Assembly: GCF_037893015.1 (NCBI RefSeq)
Contig: NC_133665.1
Location: 19,753,207-19,817,206, forward strand
Source of the DNA: Macrotis lagotis
Lineage: Eukaryota > Chordata > Mammalia > Peramelemorphia > Peramelidae
Direction: 5' to 3'
Length of the DNA: 64,000 nucleotides
Shown here: positions 46,795 through 57,547 of the stretch, piece after piece
Layout: each line of letters opens with the position of its first letter
Position numbering within the stretch: the first letter of the stretch is position 1
The notes under the pieces: model-generated
What the model saw: the letters and a program-made list of their open reading frames with translations, nothing else
What the model was told of the DNA's origin: nothing
Databases searched by the model: none
Made by a program: the position numbers and the translations under genes

Positions 46795-47265
46795 TTCATT
46801 TCAGTAATGAAGCAAGAGGGCCGCTAGGTGGTGCAATGGATAGAGCACCGGCAATGATGACAGGAGGACCTGAGTTCAAATCAGACCTCAGACACTTAAT
46901 AATTACCTAGCTGGGTGACTTGGGCAACTCACTTAAACCCACTGACTTGCAAAAAAAAAAAAAAAGTGAAGCAAGAACCAAAAGAACATTGTGTACATTA
47001 ACAGTAATGTAACAATGATCACTGTGAAAGACTTGACTACTCTGATCAAAGCAATGATCCACCACCAGAGAAAATTGTTGAACCAAGCACAGAAATACAA
47101 TTGTCTAGTTTTCTTTTGCTTTTTTTTTTTTGGCCATATGGTTAATATGGAAATGTTTTGCAAGTCTAACTGAAATTGAATTGCTTGCCTTCTCAGGGGT
47201 GGGAAGGAGGGAGAGAATTTGTAACTCAAAGTTTAAAAAGAATGTTAAAAATAATTTTTTAAAAG
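46795..47265 (+). mobile_element. L1 3' end interrupted by a SINE
   Basis: It has 'aagcaagaaccaaaagaaca', 'gttaatatggaaatgttttg', a 'gggaaggagggagagaattt' tract and 'aaagtttaaaaagaatgtta'. The SINE at 46818-46964 sits in it. Confidence 0.7.
46818..46964 (+). mobile_element. SINE, opossum-like subtype, with TSD
   Basis: Forward copy with 'gcaactcacttaaacccact'. AATGAAGCAAGA / AGTGAAGCAAGA flank it. Confidence 0.85.
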
Positions 47266-47497
47266 AATACTTTCATTTATCAAATTGTTTTCTAGCAAGA
47301 TGGGAACTTAATAAGATTTTGGTTAGGCCTTGGAAAGAAATGAATGGATTATGTCAAGTGTCAAGTATCTTGACAAGTATATTAAGTATCTCATTATCAA
47401 ATATTGTTTTTGTTCATAAAATTGGATCATCAAGCTAAATTACCTTCTTAAAAAAAATCAGAAAAAAAATGATGATTCATTTAACATCAGAACTTAC

Positions 47498-47695
47498 CAG
47501 CTGTAAGGACAGAGGCCGAATACTTATATTTGTTGAATTCCAAATACTCCCGAATTAATTCATTAATTAGGAGATTTTCATGAGACAGGGGTGGAGGTCT
47601 TTCACTTTGATCATCTAGTGCATTAAAAACTTCAGCTCTCATCTTTGCTCTTAAGTGTCCCAATACACCCCTTTTTTCCAAAGTATCCTTTAAAA
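47498..47695 (-). CDS. CEP20: CEP20 exon 2 (core and LisH motif)
   Basis: The acceptor 'cttatttaatag' precedes 198 nt, followed by the donor gtaagttctg. It reads VLKDTLEKRGVLGHLRAKMR, AEVFNALDD, a short variable stretch with PPPLS, then HENLLINELIREYLEFNKYK and YSASVLTA. This is the most conserved part of CEP20/FOPNL and aligns to human with only scattered changes (K to R, I to M, DDRE to QSER-like). The LisH-type motif (LLINELIREYLEFNKY) mediates dimerisation in the FOP/OFD1 family. Phase 1 at both ends fits exons 1 and 3. The open frame runs 5' past the acceptor to an ATG inside the intron, which is not the real start. Confidence 0.97.
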
Positions 47696-47699
47696 CTAT

Positions 47700-48540
47700 T
47701 AAATAAGACATAACATTTTAATGCAAGAATTGCAAATGGAATCATTTATCATGTTATCTAGCGACTTGGGACATAGACCAAAGAAAATTAATTTTAAAGC
47801 ACTACTAACAAAGCAATGAATGATGGCTTCAGATTTAGTCTTGGGGTTGCTTCATTGACCTCTAGATTCAATACTAGCCCACTTCCACATTTCCATCTAC
47901 ATAGCAGGTTAACTGTTTAAACATACCATAAACCCAGAAATCCAGTTCTCACTACTCTTTTTAAGCTGTTATTTTCCAGAGGTAACTCAACTCTAAGAAA
48001 CCTTTTTTTGATTTCTACTTTAGCTAACAAGCAAAACATTTGGGACTGAAGAAGCTGGAATAGCAGGATGTAAGTTTGACAAATCCAAAAATTCATTATG
48101 ATTACTGAAGCAGTGTAATTAAAATTTTAATGGTCTTTTCTACACAATGTTAAATCCCTCAAATATTTGTATATGTATATGTATTGGTATATGTAAAGCT
48201 GCAACCCCAGTAGCCTAGGCAATTATTAGTTAACAAGTATTTACAGAGTACCCATTTATTTCTTTCAATTGTTTCATATAGAATGCCATTTAGTCATCAC
48301 TGATTTGCTGAAAAAAAAAATGCAAGATAGGTTTCTTTTAGATAACTGCTACCTTAGCGAAAGAGACCAAATCCTAAATTTATGAAATCTAAGAACTAGA
48401 AGGGAATAAGAGATATCTTTAAGCCAAAGCCTAGGGAGGTGTAAGTTAGAATCTAGGGGGTCACAAAAGCACTTCACAGAAGAACTTAGATAAAAACTCA
48501 GGTCTCCTGAATCTCTCCCCATATTACTATAAAATCAATG
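47700..48540. other. CEP20 intron 1, little recognised
   Basis: AT-rich intron sequence with a possible MIR fragment at 48360-48520 and nothing else I can name. Confidence 0.4.
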
Positions 48541-48835
48541 TTTTTGTTTTTTGCAAGACAATGGAGCTAAGTGACTTGCCCAAAATCACAAGCTAGTAAG
48601 GATCAAGTAGCTGAGATCAAATTTGAACATAGGTCCTCCTGCCACTGCAACACCTCACCCCCTGGAATCACTAGTTTTGTTGTTTTTCTGTCTTTTTCAG
48701 TTGTGTCTGATTCTTCTTGTTGCCTTTTGGGGTTTTTTTTTCTTTCTTTTTTTTTTAAGAGTGATCTGCCATTCCCTCCTCCAGCTAATTTTACAGCTGA
48801 GGAACTGAGGCAAACAGGTTCAAGTGATGTCTGAT
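48541..48835 (-). repeat. SINE fragment followed by a CORE-SINE
   Basis: 48541-48640 is a diverged reverse WSINE-like piece ('gcaagacaatggagctaagt'). 48655-48835 has 'cagttgtgtctgattcttct' and 'cagctgaggaactgaggcaa' of the Mon/Ther type. Confidence 0.65.
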
Positions 48836-49524
48836 ACTCTTTAATTCTACATTTCTGATCAAAAACTGTTTTATCAGCCTCTAATTGAGATTTGTAGGTG
48901 TGAATGTTGGCCTCTGCCCTCCACAAGATCTTTCTCTCCAGTTAGAAATCTGAAGGCAGCCTCAACCTTTGTGAAGCAGCCTAGTTGCCTTCTAATTGCA
49001 TCTGAAAAGTTTGGCCTTTCATAGTTGTAAGAACAATTGAGCTGGGAGTCAAGAAAGTAAAGACCATCCTGAGAAGGAAGGAAACTGGCCTGGTTATCCC
49101 CATAAGAGACTGAATAAATTCTTATACTTATGACATTTGGAAAGGGAGAATGTTTTATATGTCTATATTATATCTGATAACAGAAAGATCAAGTCAGAAG
49201 AGGAGATAGTAGACCTGCTGCTAATTGGAGTTTTATCAGTTCTGTCATGGAATAGATCCAATGGATGGATTAGAGAATCATAAAGTAATCAATGAAACTT
49301 TTATGTTCTAATGTGTAGTCTGATTGGTTAGCCACAAAAATTATACGATCCTTTGTGAAATTTCTATAAATATTGTTTCCTCATTAAATTCTTGGTTGGT
49401 ATCTTTAATGATACCATCCACCTATGGGTTCTGTGAGATTCTAGAGAATAAAACTTCATGATTAAAGTTAACTTTCTATTATCATTTTCAGCCTAAGAAA
49501 ATTACGGTTAACAATGACTAGCCC

Positions 49525-49681
49525 CGGGACGGCTAGGTGGCACAGTGGATAAAGCACCGGCCCTGGAGTCAGGAGTACCTGGGTTCAAATCTGGCCTCAG
49601 ACACTTAATAATTACCTAGCTGTGTGGCCTTGGGCAAGCCACTTAACCCCATTTGCCTTGCCAAAAAAAAAACCTAAAAAA
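49525..49681 (+). mobile_element. WSINE1-like SINE with 12-bp TSD
   Basis: AATGACTAGCCC at 49513-49524 and 49682-49693. Near-consensus body. Confidence 0.93.
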
Positions 49682-49942
49682 AATGACTAGCCCATGTCAC
49701 AAAATCTGATTGAGTATCTAAGGATAAGGGTCTCCTGACTCCAAAGCCTATGGCTCTATCCATAACCACCTAGGGGCCCACCCTGAATTTAAATTCTGCT
49801 TCTGGTACACACAAGCTCTATGGTCAAGAACAAATCCCTTAACTTCTCATGGGCCTTGCAGCTAAGTAATTCAGTCAGTAAAATACTGGAGCTGGGAGTC
49901 AAGAAACCAAAATTCAAATTGAGCCATTTAAAACAAGGTCTG

Positions 49943-50106
49943 GGGGTGGCTAGGTGGTACAGTGGATAGAGCACCAGTCCTGGAGTCAGTAGTACCTGAA
50001 TTCAAATCCGGACTCAGACACTTAATAATTACCTAGCTGTGTGGTCTGGGTCAAGCCACTTAACCCCATTTGTCTTGCAAAAACCTAAAAAAAAAAAAAA
50101 AAGCGC
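49943..50106 (+). mobile_element. WSINE1-like SINE
   Basis: Forward full-length copy with a long A tail. Imperfect flank repeat AACAAGGTCTGG / AAGCAAAGTCTGG. Confidence 0.88.
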
Positions 50107-50619
50107 CAAAGCAAAGTCTGGCAGACAGATAGAATGCTTGTGGATTAGACAAGTGACTCTGGGGTCTTCCCTGAATCTCTGTAAGCCTCAGCTTAACTCA
50201 CAAGTTAGTGTAGAAGATTGAATTCAATAAAATGGAGTTTAGGAAAAAAAAACTGTTACCATTTAAATTATTAAAGATTGCTAGCTTAAGATTGCACTTT
50301 AAAATAGTTGATAAACATTTATTTAGAGTTTATTATATGCCAAACCCTATTAAACTCTGTGGATACAAAGACAAAAGATGAAAAGATAAAAACACGAGCA
50401 TCTTCCTCTCAAGGTATTCAACTTATAATAGGACAAGCAACTATATATTAGTTATCTATCTGGGCTACATAAGCTAATAAAGAGAAAATAACCAACTCAG
50501 GGAAGGCACTACAACTAAGAAGGATCAAGGAAGCATTGAAGGTGGAGTTTTAGCTGGGACATCTTGAACTATCTGAAAACTTGTAAGGTGCTATAGAAAA
50601 GCTAGCTATTATTATAATA

Positions 50620-50745
50620 GCTATAGATTATAGCTGTTACTATAGTTAGCTATATAATTATACATTTATATAATTTGTATATGTCATATGCAATATATAT
50701 TTATATTATATATATATTTGTAATTATAATTATAAAGCTACCATG
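50620..50745. repeat. AT-rich palindromic tract
   Basis: Repeated 'tagctatta/taatagcta' and TATA steps that could form hairpins. It lies about 0.4 kb outside the CpG island. Confidence 0.6.
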
Positions 50746-51010
50746 GACTCATGGAGCTGAATGATCTGCAGATTCCTGCCCCATGGATGTCCCCCGCAGG
50801 ACCCCACTCCGAAATAACCCCACAATGGTGGATATGTTGGGGGGGATTGAGGGAGGAGGGAAGGAGCAGGCAGTGCGGTGAAGGGGGGCAGAGGAGGGAA
50901 GGTTGGCAGCCTGCAATACAGTCAGAAGAGGTTTGGGGGGGGTGAGCATTCTAAATCGGATGCTGAGGGAGTCTCCGAACAAGGTTTAGGGGTTTAAGAA
51001 ATGTCAAGGT

Positions 51011-51110
51011 GGGAAGTCAGGAGGGCCTGAGTTCAAATCCAGTCTCAGACACTTAATTTGTGTGGCCTCGGGCAAGTCACTTAACCCCACTGCCTCAAAT
51101 AAAAAAAATG
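51011..51110 (+). mobile_element. SINE, 5'-truncated, at the CpG-island edge
   Basis: It starts at 'gaagtcaggagggcctgagt' and ends in an A-tail. Internal deletion of the 'aattacctagct' block. Confidence 0.8.
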
Positions 51111-51221
51111 AAAAAACAGGCCCTTTGGGATCCACAGCCCTCCCCCGGGGCTGGCGGGCTCCCGCGGGCGCTGCGGCTTTGGCCCTGGTGCGTTTCCAGG
51201 CCAACTGGGCCGCATCTTTGC

Positions 51222-51231
51222 GTCACGTGAC
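51222..51231. promoter_or_regulatory. Palindromic E-box GTCACGTGAC
   Basis: A 10-bp perfect palindrome matching the extended USF/MITF/TFEB (CLEAR-type) E-box, about 300 bp inside intron 1 in the CpG island. The motif is seen; binding is inferred. Confidence 0.5.
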
Positions 51232-51527
51232 TGGAGGGAGACGCATCAGGCCGCCCGATAATCAATCATCAATTATCAGGCCGCTCCCACGAGCCGAGCC
51301 GAGGCAAACGCTCAAGACACGCAAGTAGCAAAATAAAACAAAGCCCCGGTCACGGGGGACCCGCCATCTACCGGGGAGCAAAAAAAAAAACACCGGAAAA
51401 ATCAAATTGTTAAACCCTGGCGGGGCGGCGTCCCGGAGCCCGCCCAGCCCGGGCCCCACCCTCCCGCGCCCGGCCATCCCCGGCCCAGCCCTGCTCGCAG
51501 GCCCGGCGGCCGCCGCTCCTCCGCTAC

Positions 51528-51555
51528 CTGCTTTGAGCTCCGTCACAGTCGCCAT
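51528..51555 (-). CDS. CEP20: CEP20 exon 1 (start codon)
   Basis: ATG at 51555-51553 in the context AAAATGG begins MATVTELKA, one residue different from the human MATVAELKA. One base of the next codon follows, then the donor gtagcgg. Twenty-eight coding nt set phase 1, which exon 2 needs. The longer frame through this exon into the intron is an artefact of the GC-rich setting. Confidence 0.93.
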
Positions 51556-51957
51556 TTTCCAACGGCCGCCGGGGCGGGGAGCCGAGCGGGGGGGGGGGGG
51601 GGGGGGGCAGTGCGCCTGCGCCGCGTGCCGCCCCGCCCTCAGGCGGCCTCGATTCCGTCACGCCCTAGCTCTCTCCCGACTCCAAGGCCCGGCCCCGTAT
51701 GTGCGCAGTCGCCTCACCCGCGGACCAATAGCGTGGCACGTGGGCGGGGCCTCTTCTCTGGAAAATCTGCCCTGGAGAGTGCGGCGCCTCAAACGTCGGT
51801 GCCAGGCGCCTTCTGTTGTAGAAGAAACTTGTGGGAGGCCGGGGTTGCCTTAGGCATTGCTAGGAAAAAACATTCGAATCCATGAGATCACAGATCCGGA
51901 CGAGTATTTGAATATAGAGAATAGATCAGATGAGAGAAAACTCAGGAATCGAGTCTA

Positions 51958-52051
51958 AGCTAGGGGGCAGCTGTGGAGGGACTGTTAATTCTGAGCTGTG
52001 TGACCTTGGGCAAGTCGCTTAACCCCATTGCCTTCCATAAATAAACAAAAT
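51958..52051 (+). mobile_element. SINE with internal deletion
   Basis: Head GGGGGCAGCT, then a jump to 'gagctgtgtgaccttgggca' and an 'aataaacaaaatg' tail. Confidence 0.75.
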
Positions 52052-52334
52052 GTAAAAAAGAAGAAGAATCTACGCAGGAAACCTCCATCTAGAGGTGATA
52101 AAGGTGTAGGAGTGAGAGTGTAGGAGAAGGGACATATTCCAGAGATGGTTTAAAAAAAAATTAAAAGCACTGGTGACAGATTATGGGATGATGGAGAAAT
52201 TGGAAGAACTTGCTAAAATTTGCAAACCTCTTCACTCAATTATTTCATTTTCAAATTTATGAATGAAAATGACAAAATAATTGCATTCTCAAAGCAACTC
52301 CACAAGGCAAAAAGCTACATATATTATCTTCAGA

Positions 52335-53295
52335 GAGCCCTGAGGTACTGACAACTATCAGATTGGCTAAAATGGCAAGGAAAAATGTTGGATGTTGGAG
52401 GGGATGGGGGGGGGAACTGGGACATTGTTGGTGGAGTTGTGAACTGGTCCAACCATTCTGTAAAGCAATTTGGAGCTATGTCCAAAGGTTATAAAACTCC
52501 TTTGATCCAGCAATACTAGGTTTATGTTCCAAAGATATTTTAAAAAGGAGCAAAGGGGGTGGCTAGGTGGCACACTGGATAGAGCACTGGGCCTGGAGTC
52601 AGGAGTACCTGAGTTCAAATCCTTTCTTAGACACTTAATAATTACCTAGCTGTGTGGCCTTGGGCAAGCCACTTAACCCGTTGCCTCGCAAAAAGTAAAT
52701 AAATAAATAAAAGGGGTAAGAATCTATTTGTACAAAAATATTTAGAGCAACTCTTTTTTGTGTTGACTAAAAATTGGAAATGGAAGGGATGCCAGTCAAT
52801 TGGGAATGGCTAAACAAATTGTGTTATATGATTATAATGGGATATTATTGTGCTATAAGAAATGATAAGCAGGATGATTTCAGAATAACCTGGACTTAGA
52901 TGAACTGATACAAAGTGAAGCAAAAAAGAACCAGGAGAACATTGTACACAGTAACAGCAATATTGTTTGAATTGTATTTGACTTAACTATTCTCAGCAAT
53001 ACAATGATCTAAGACAACTCCAAAGCATACTATGATATAGTATAAAACATACTATTTTTCTCCAGAGAAAGAACTGATTTAGTTTGAATACAGACTGAAG
53101 CAAGATATTTTTCATTTTCTTTCATTCCTTTTCTTTTATTTGAGTCTTCTTGTACAAAATAATATGGGAATGTTTTACAAAACTGTACATATATATAGCA
53201 GGGAGGGAGGAAAAAATGGAGAGGAGGGATAGAATTTGGAACTCAAAACTTAAAAAAAGTTTAAAAATTGTTTTAACATGTAATTGGGGATCAAG
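52335..53295 (+). mobile_element. L1 ORF2 end and 3'UTR, interrupted by a SINE
   Basis: It has 'actatcagattggctaaaat', 'tggtggagttgtgaactggt', 'gatccagcaatactaggttt', 'tcaattgggaatggctaaac', a 3' tail with 'gggagggaggaaaaaatgga' and 'ttttaacatgtaattgggga'. Confidence 0.8.
52556..52712 (+). mobile_element. WSINE1-like SINE within L1
   Basis: Forward copy from 'gggggtggctaggtggcaca' to a (AAAT)n tail. Confidence 0.88.
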
Positions 53296-53299
53296 GAAT

Positions 53300-54205
53300 G
53301 ACTGAACAAGCTGTTATAAACAAATGTTTTGTTTCTATAAGAAAACAAGAAAAGATGAGCAGGCAGATTTCAGAAAAAGCTGGACTTACAGGACAGCAAC
53401 AGCCACATTGTGATGATCACCTATGACAGAATAAGCTCTTCTGAGCTGTGGGAAGGAATCAAGTATTTGGTTTCCACAAGTTTGAGTGGATATTGCCAGG
53501 ATCTCACAGATGTCTTGTGAGAATAATACATTATAAAAGCCAGGATGCCTGTCTTTGTGGAAACCAGAAGGATGCCAGCCTGTTTACAGGAAGGAGACAG
53601 ACAAAAGAAATCACTTTTCAACTAGGGGTTTGAACAGGGGTCTCAGTTATGGTCTTTTTCACTTGTTCAAGAAAGTTACTGTTCCCCCCTACCATTTGAG
53701 CAGGGTAGAGAAAATGTATGGAGATGATTGTACAATTAGATTGTGACCCCAACACAAAGTGGAGGGAACAAGTCTTTCAAAGTACATATAAGACCCTGCC
53801 TTGCCATGATTCAGGGTCCCTCTCCCCTGGAGAGAGGTAGTCCTTCTGTTAAGATATCTTAATTAAAGCCATTTTAATCACTCTGGACTAAGTATTCATG
53901 AGCCATTGATAATGTCAGCAAAACTGTGATTGTAGAGAATTCTAAAAGATTTGTGATGGAAAATGCCATCCGCATCCAGAGAAAGAACTATGGAATCTGA
54001 ATGAAGATTAAAGAATGCTATTTTCACTTTTTAAAATTCATTTTTTTGAGATTTTTTCTCTTTTGTTTGGATTCTTCTTTTACATGACTAATATGGAAAT
54101 ATGTTTAACATAATTGTGCACATATAATCTATCAGATTGCTGTCTCTAGAAGGGGAAAGAGAAGGGATGAAGGGAGAAAGCTTTACAAAAAAGTATTGAA
54201 AATCA
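53300..54205 (+). mobile_element. L1 3' end split by a solo LTR
   Basis: 53300-53446 and 53899-54205 join to give the usual L1 3' text ('gatgagcaggcagatttcag', then 'agagaaagaactatggaatc', 'gactaatatggaaatatgtt'). Confidence 0.8.
53447..53898 (+). mobile_element. Solo retroviral LTR, 452 bp, 5-bp TSD
   Basis: It starts TGTGGGAAGG and ends AGTATTCA (TG...CA), flanked by TGAGC at 53442-53446 and 53899-53903. It carries a TATA-like 'catataagacc' near 53785 and ATTAAA at 53862-53867 about 30 bp before the end. This order gives a long U3 and short R/U5. No internal viral sequence is left, so the provirus was lost by LTR recombination. A 5-bp duplication is typical of ERV3/ERVL-class elements. The small open frames inside are not genes. 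Confidence 0.85.
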
Positions 54206-54309
54206 GAGAAACATAAATTTAAAGATAGAAAGAATATTTGAGGACATATGATCCAAACCCCCAATTTTACAGATGAGAAAACTAAGGCCATACAGCTAGC
54301 AAGAAACAG

Positions 54310-55000
54310 AATTTCAACAATGATAAGGGAAAGAGGCTAATCCCCATTATAAAATAATATTCCTTACTTCCAAAAATGTTAACAGATTCTTTTCTGAAGG
54401 ATAAGCAACAAGTTCATTCAATCCCCGGTTTACTGAGAGAATTAGAGATTAAGGCATCATTAAAATTACTAATTCATATCTCTGGGATCAAAATGGGACA
54501 GAAACTATAGGTCATTTGAGTTCAAAAGAGTAAGGCTTCATTGAGAATTAAAATGTTTCATCTGTTAAACAGCCACAGTTGGGAAAAAAGGAAACCTCCC
54601 AAACTCTCCCAAAGGTGGAATTTTACCAAGGTGAGACTCCTACTCTCTGGAAATACTTCCCTATTCTGTTGGGACAGCTTTTTTAAAAAATCACATTAGA
54701 TATCTATATATCAGAAACCTCTATACTTTAAGAATCTGAAAACCAAATCTAAATTGTTGTTTGAAGATAAATTTTAGGGAAATTTGCATTTTTTTTGAAC
54801 CCAAGAAATTAGCACAGAGATTCTTATACCTGTAGAATTTGTACAATACATGTTGAAGACCCAACAGTTGCCTTCAGGTATTGGAAGTCTGACATATAGT
54901 AGAAGATTTGGACCTGATTTTCTTGGTTCTTGAGGGTAGAACTAGAAGTATAGAAGGAAAAATTTCTGTCTAGTTTTTAATTGTAAGAAAATGTTACTTA
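54310..55000. other. No gene or repeat recognised
   Basis: Unique-looking AT-rich intergenic sequence upstream of CEP20; only a MIR fragment at about 54200-54310 precedes it. Confidence 0.4.
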
Positions 55001-55015
55001 TGCCTGCCTGATGGC

Positions 55016-55167
55016 TTTTTTTAGGTTTTTTGCAAAGCAAATAGATTTAAGTGGCTTGCCCAAGGCCACGCAGCTAGGTAATTATTAAGTGTCTGAGATC
55101 AGATTTGAACCCAGATGCTCCTGACTCCAGGGCCGGTGCTTTATCCACTGCACCACCTAGCCGCCCC
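55016..55167 (-). mobile_element. WSINE1-like SINE
   Basis: Reverse full-length copy. Imperfect flanks CCTGCCTGATGG / CCCTGTCTGATG. Confidence 0.88.
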
Positions 55168-55921
55168 TGTCTGATGTTTTCTGAGGCTAGCTTGGTTGCT
55201 TGGACTTAATCAGCTATAAATTCCCAGCTATTATTCAATGTAACTCCATTGGTAAATATATATTTAGCAAAATAAAAGCAACCTCAGCTCATCCCTTTAC
55301 TCCTCCTCCAGCTTCCAGCCTTTCAGAATAAGTACCTGACCTCAGTTACATATGGTGTGATTCCCTCTTTTACCCCTTTTTCTCGGACTCCTCCCTGCAC
55401 AGGAAGTGGGCACAACTATAAAAGTTTGGCCCACAAGCCACTCCTGGTGGGACTCTCTAAATCTAAGCCCAATTATGGCTGTTTTCCTTTCTCTCTTTCC
55501 CCCAGGCACTCTCCCCTAGACCTGTGTTATTCAGTCTGTCCTCAAGCAGTTTACTGTCTCTCAAGGAAAAGGTTTAATCTATGAATTTTGCAGACTTCTA
55601 AATTAAAAATCCTGAGCTTTCCCCAAACCAGGATTAGTCATGAGTTTTTCACTTTCCAAAAAACTCTCATCTTTAGGGTATTACCATCAATTCCCCCTCA
55701 TCAGGAGCAAGGGGTGACAAAGGGAGACAGATTTCAGCTCAATAAGAGGAAAAACCTAACAATTATAGCTCTTCCATAATGGAATGGATAGCTTGGAAGA
55801 AGGTGTGTTCCCTTTCACTTGAGATCTTGAAGCATGTCCAGATAACCATTTCTCAGGGATAAAAGGAATAGGATCCTTATTTTAAAGTGGCAGAGACTGG
55901 ATTAAGAATCATGTTAACCCA

Positions 55922-56349
55922 CTGATGCTGAGTGAGATGAGCAGAACCAGAAAAAGACTGTACATCCTAACAACAACATGGGGGCAATGATCAACCTTGA
56001 TGGACTTGCTCATCCCTTCAGTGCAACAACCAGGGACAATTTTGGGCTATCTGCAATGGAGAATGCCATCTGTATTCAGAGAAAGAATTATGGACTTTGA
56101 ACAAAGACCAATAACTATTACTGTCAAATTAGAAAACAAAAGTTATATTATTAAGTAATTTTACTATCTCATACTTTGTTTTTCTTCCTTAGGGATATGA
56201 TTTCCCTGTCATCACATTCAACTGACATCAGTGTGTGTCATAGAACCAATTTAAAGACTGACAGAGTGCCTTCTGTGGGGGGGGGGGGGGAAAGCAAGAA
56301 TGGGGGAAAGTTTGTAAAACTCAAAATAAAATCTTTCTTAAAAAAAAAA
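55922..56349 (+). mobile_element. 5'-truncated L1 3' end with 18-bp TSD
   Basis: AAGAATCATGTTAACCCA at 55904-55921 and 56350-56367. Same 3' subtype as 29777-30353 and 41142-41395; poly-G expansion (about 14) near 56277-56290. Confidence 0.88.
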
Positions 56350-56763
56350 AAGAATCATGTTAACCCAAGTCAAGCAGTGTAAAACAGTCCAAGGAGGCAA
56401 GGTGAGCAAATTATTTTTTAAAGACAAATTTTTTTGAATAAGAAGGGGCAAGACTTTGGAGAGAGATCTTTGACACAAGGCCCTACAGGGAAAGAGTTAT
56501 TTAGAGAAGCATTTTAAAACTACTGCAAAAGAGACCTACCTCCACTGAATAGGGGATTAGGGAAGAACTTGTGTAGGAAGAAGCTTAGTTGGAATTCAAC
56601 TCAGGGAATGGTAAGGGAAGAAACACACTACTGGTGACTTTAAGATATTTTTGCTGAGTAGGTAGTAAACTCTAAATTCTGGTGCCCCATCACATGTTAC
56701 TGATCACCTCACCCAGTAGCTAGATTACTTTACATGACCTCTAGATTACTTTATGTGACACCC

Positions 56764-57101
56764 TGATGCAGGGGAAAGATGAAGAGAATTGTGAATGTAG
56801 AAATTGGGTGGAGATGTAAATTGACTACCACCTACTCTTGAGACATAAATTGACTAGAATTAGAGAATTGTGATTGCAACAGGAACAATTTGTAATCTTA
56901 AAGGCAGTTTGAATTGGGTGGAAATCCCCATTACCATTGTTTCATTGTTTAATGTAAAATTTGTATCTCTCCCCCCCCATTCCTTCCCATGTGTTGTAAC
57001 TTCTTTTAATAAAATGTTGTTTTATTTCCACCCTTGTTTTCCCAAGTCTGAATAATGATTCCCTCATAGGCAGAACCAAACTCTAGTAGCCAGCAACTAC
57101 A
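56764..57101 (+). repeat. 5' LTR (internally deleted)
   Basis: 338 bp. It shares both ends with the 3' LTR, including 'tgttgtaacttcttttaata' and AATAAA at 57008-57013. The middle part, which in the 3' LTR holds the TATA-like site and CT repeat, is missing. A 22-bp imperfect tandem duplication (about 56721-56763) lies just outside. Confidence 0.75.
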
Positions 57102-57104
57102 TAA

Positions 57105-57122
57105 TGGTGAGTCAGCCAGGAG
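57105..57122 (+). other. Candidate primer-binding site
   Basis: TGGTGAGTCAGCCAGGAG lies three bases after the LTR end, in the normal place. It does not match clearly any tRNA 3' end that I recall; Gly is the nearest, but poor. Confidence 0.35.
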
Positions 57123-57508
57123 AAAAATCTCTGCCCAGACTTGGGAAACTGTATTGAGCTCCATAGGTGAGAAGCACACCCCCTTTTTTTAAGATCCTAG
57201 ATTTTTAGAAAAGTAGGAAAATTAGTGGACCTCTAGCCCTCCATTTGTATTTCCCTTTTTCTGGAAAATGGAAAAGGGTTGAGTTTTGTAGGGAGTCAGC
57301 TAAGCTGATCCCCTGTGGTCTTTCACAGTGGACCTTATGTGGGCCTGCGCCATGTTCTGTTCAGACTGATAGGTGGAAAGCAGTTCTGAGATGTGTTTGG
57401 TTTATACCCTGCTATGAAGTGAGGGTTCTTAAGGACATTAGCTGTAAGTCCAATTGACAAGTTTGGGGACCTATAAATTGACTGAAAATTAAAAAAATTA
57501 GTACCAAG

Positions 57509-57530
57509 CCCCCCCCCCCCCCCCCCCCCC
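57509..57530. repeat. Poly-C run (22 bp)
   Basis: Uninterrupted C tract inside the ERV interior. The poly-Gly in the minus frame comes from it. Confidence 0.95.
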
Positions 57531-57547
57531 AGCTGTGTGCTTGCTCC

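Larger units (their letters stand above)
31255..51600 (-). other. CEP20: CEP20 (FOPNL/FOR20) gene, whole locus
   Basis: Five exons on the minus strand, each with GT-AG borders. Coding lengths 28, 198, 85 and 100 nt join in phase to 411 nt, giving 136 residues and a stop in exon 4. The protein family acts at centriolar satellites and basal bodies in ciliogenesis. The N-terminus holds the conserved helical segment, and residues about 45-80 form the LisH-type dimerisation motif (LLINELIREYLEFNKYKYS). Human protein is about 174 aa; the missing C-terminal tail is the least conserved part. The CpG-island promoter and intact core argue for a live gene, not a pseudogene. Introns are 4.0-6.6 kb, or 2.5 kb for intron 2, and are full of SINEs and L1 ends. 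The downstream neighbour on the same strand is the inferred MYH11. No upstream neighbour is visible. Confidence 0.9.
51110..51830 (-). promoter_or_regulatory. CEP20: CpG-island promoter of CEP20
   Basis: Abrupt switch from AT-rich intron to very GC- and CpG-rich sequence around exon 1. It contains a poly-G run (51588-51607), CCAAT at 51725-51729, an E-box CACGTG at 51737-51742 that overlaps the GC box GGGCGGGG (51742-51749), and a YY1-like AAAATGGCG over the start codon. There is no TATA box, as expected for a housekeeping or ciliary gene. A divergent transcript is possible, but no coding exon is seen on the plus strand. Confidence 0.85.

Noticed and set aside
47696-47711. Alternative CEP20 start (ATG at 47711 upstream of exon 2)
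   Set aside because: It lies in the intron before a good acceptor (tttaatag); exon 1 with MATVTELKA fits both phase and homology.
51407-51853. 148-aa plus-strand frame across the CpG island, possible divergent gene
   Set aside because: GC-rich sequence is open in several frames; the protein is a Pro/Ala/Arg-rich low-complexity product with no domain, and it overlaps CEP20 exon 1 antisense.
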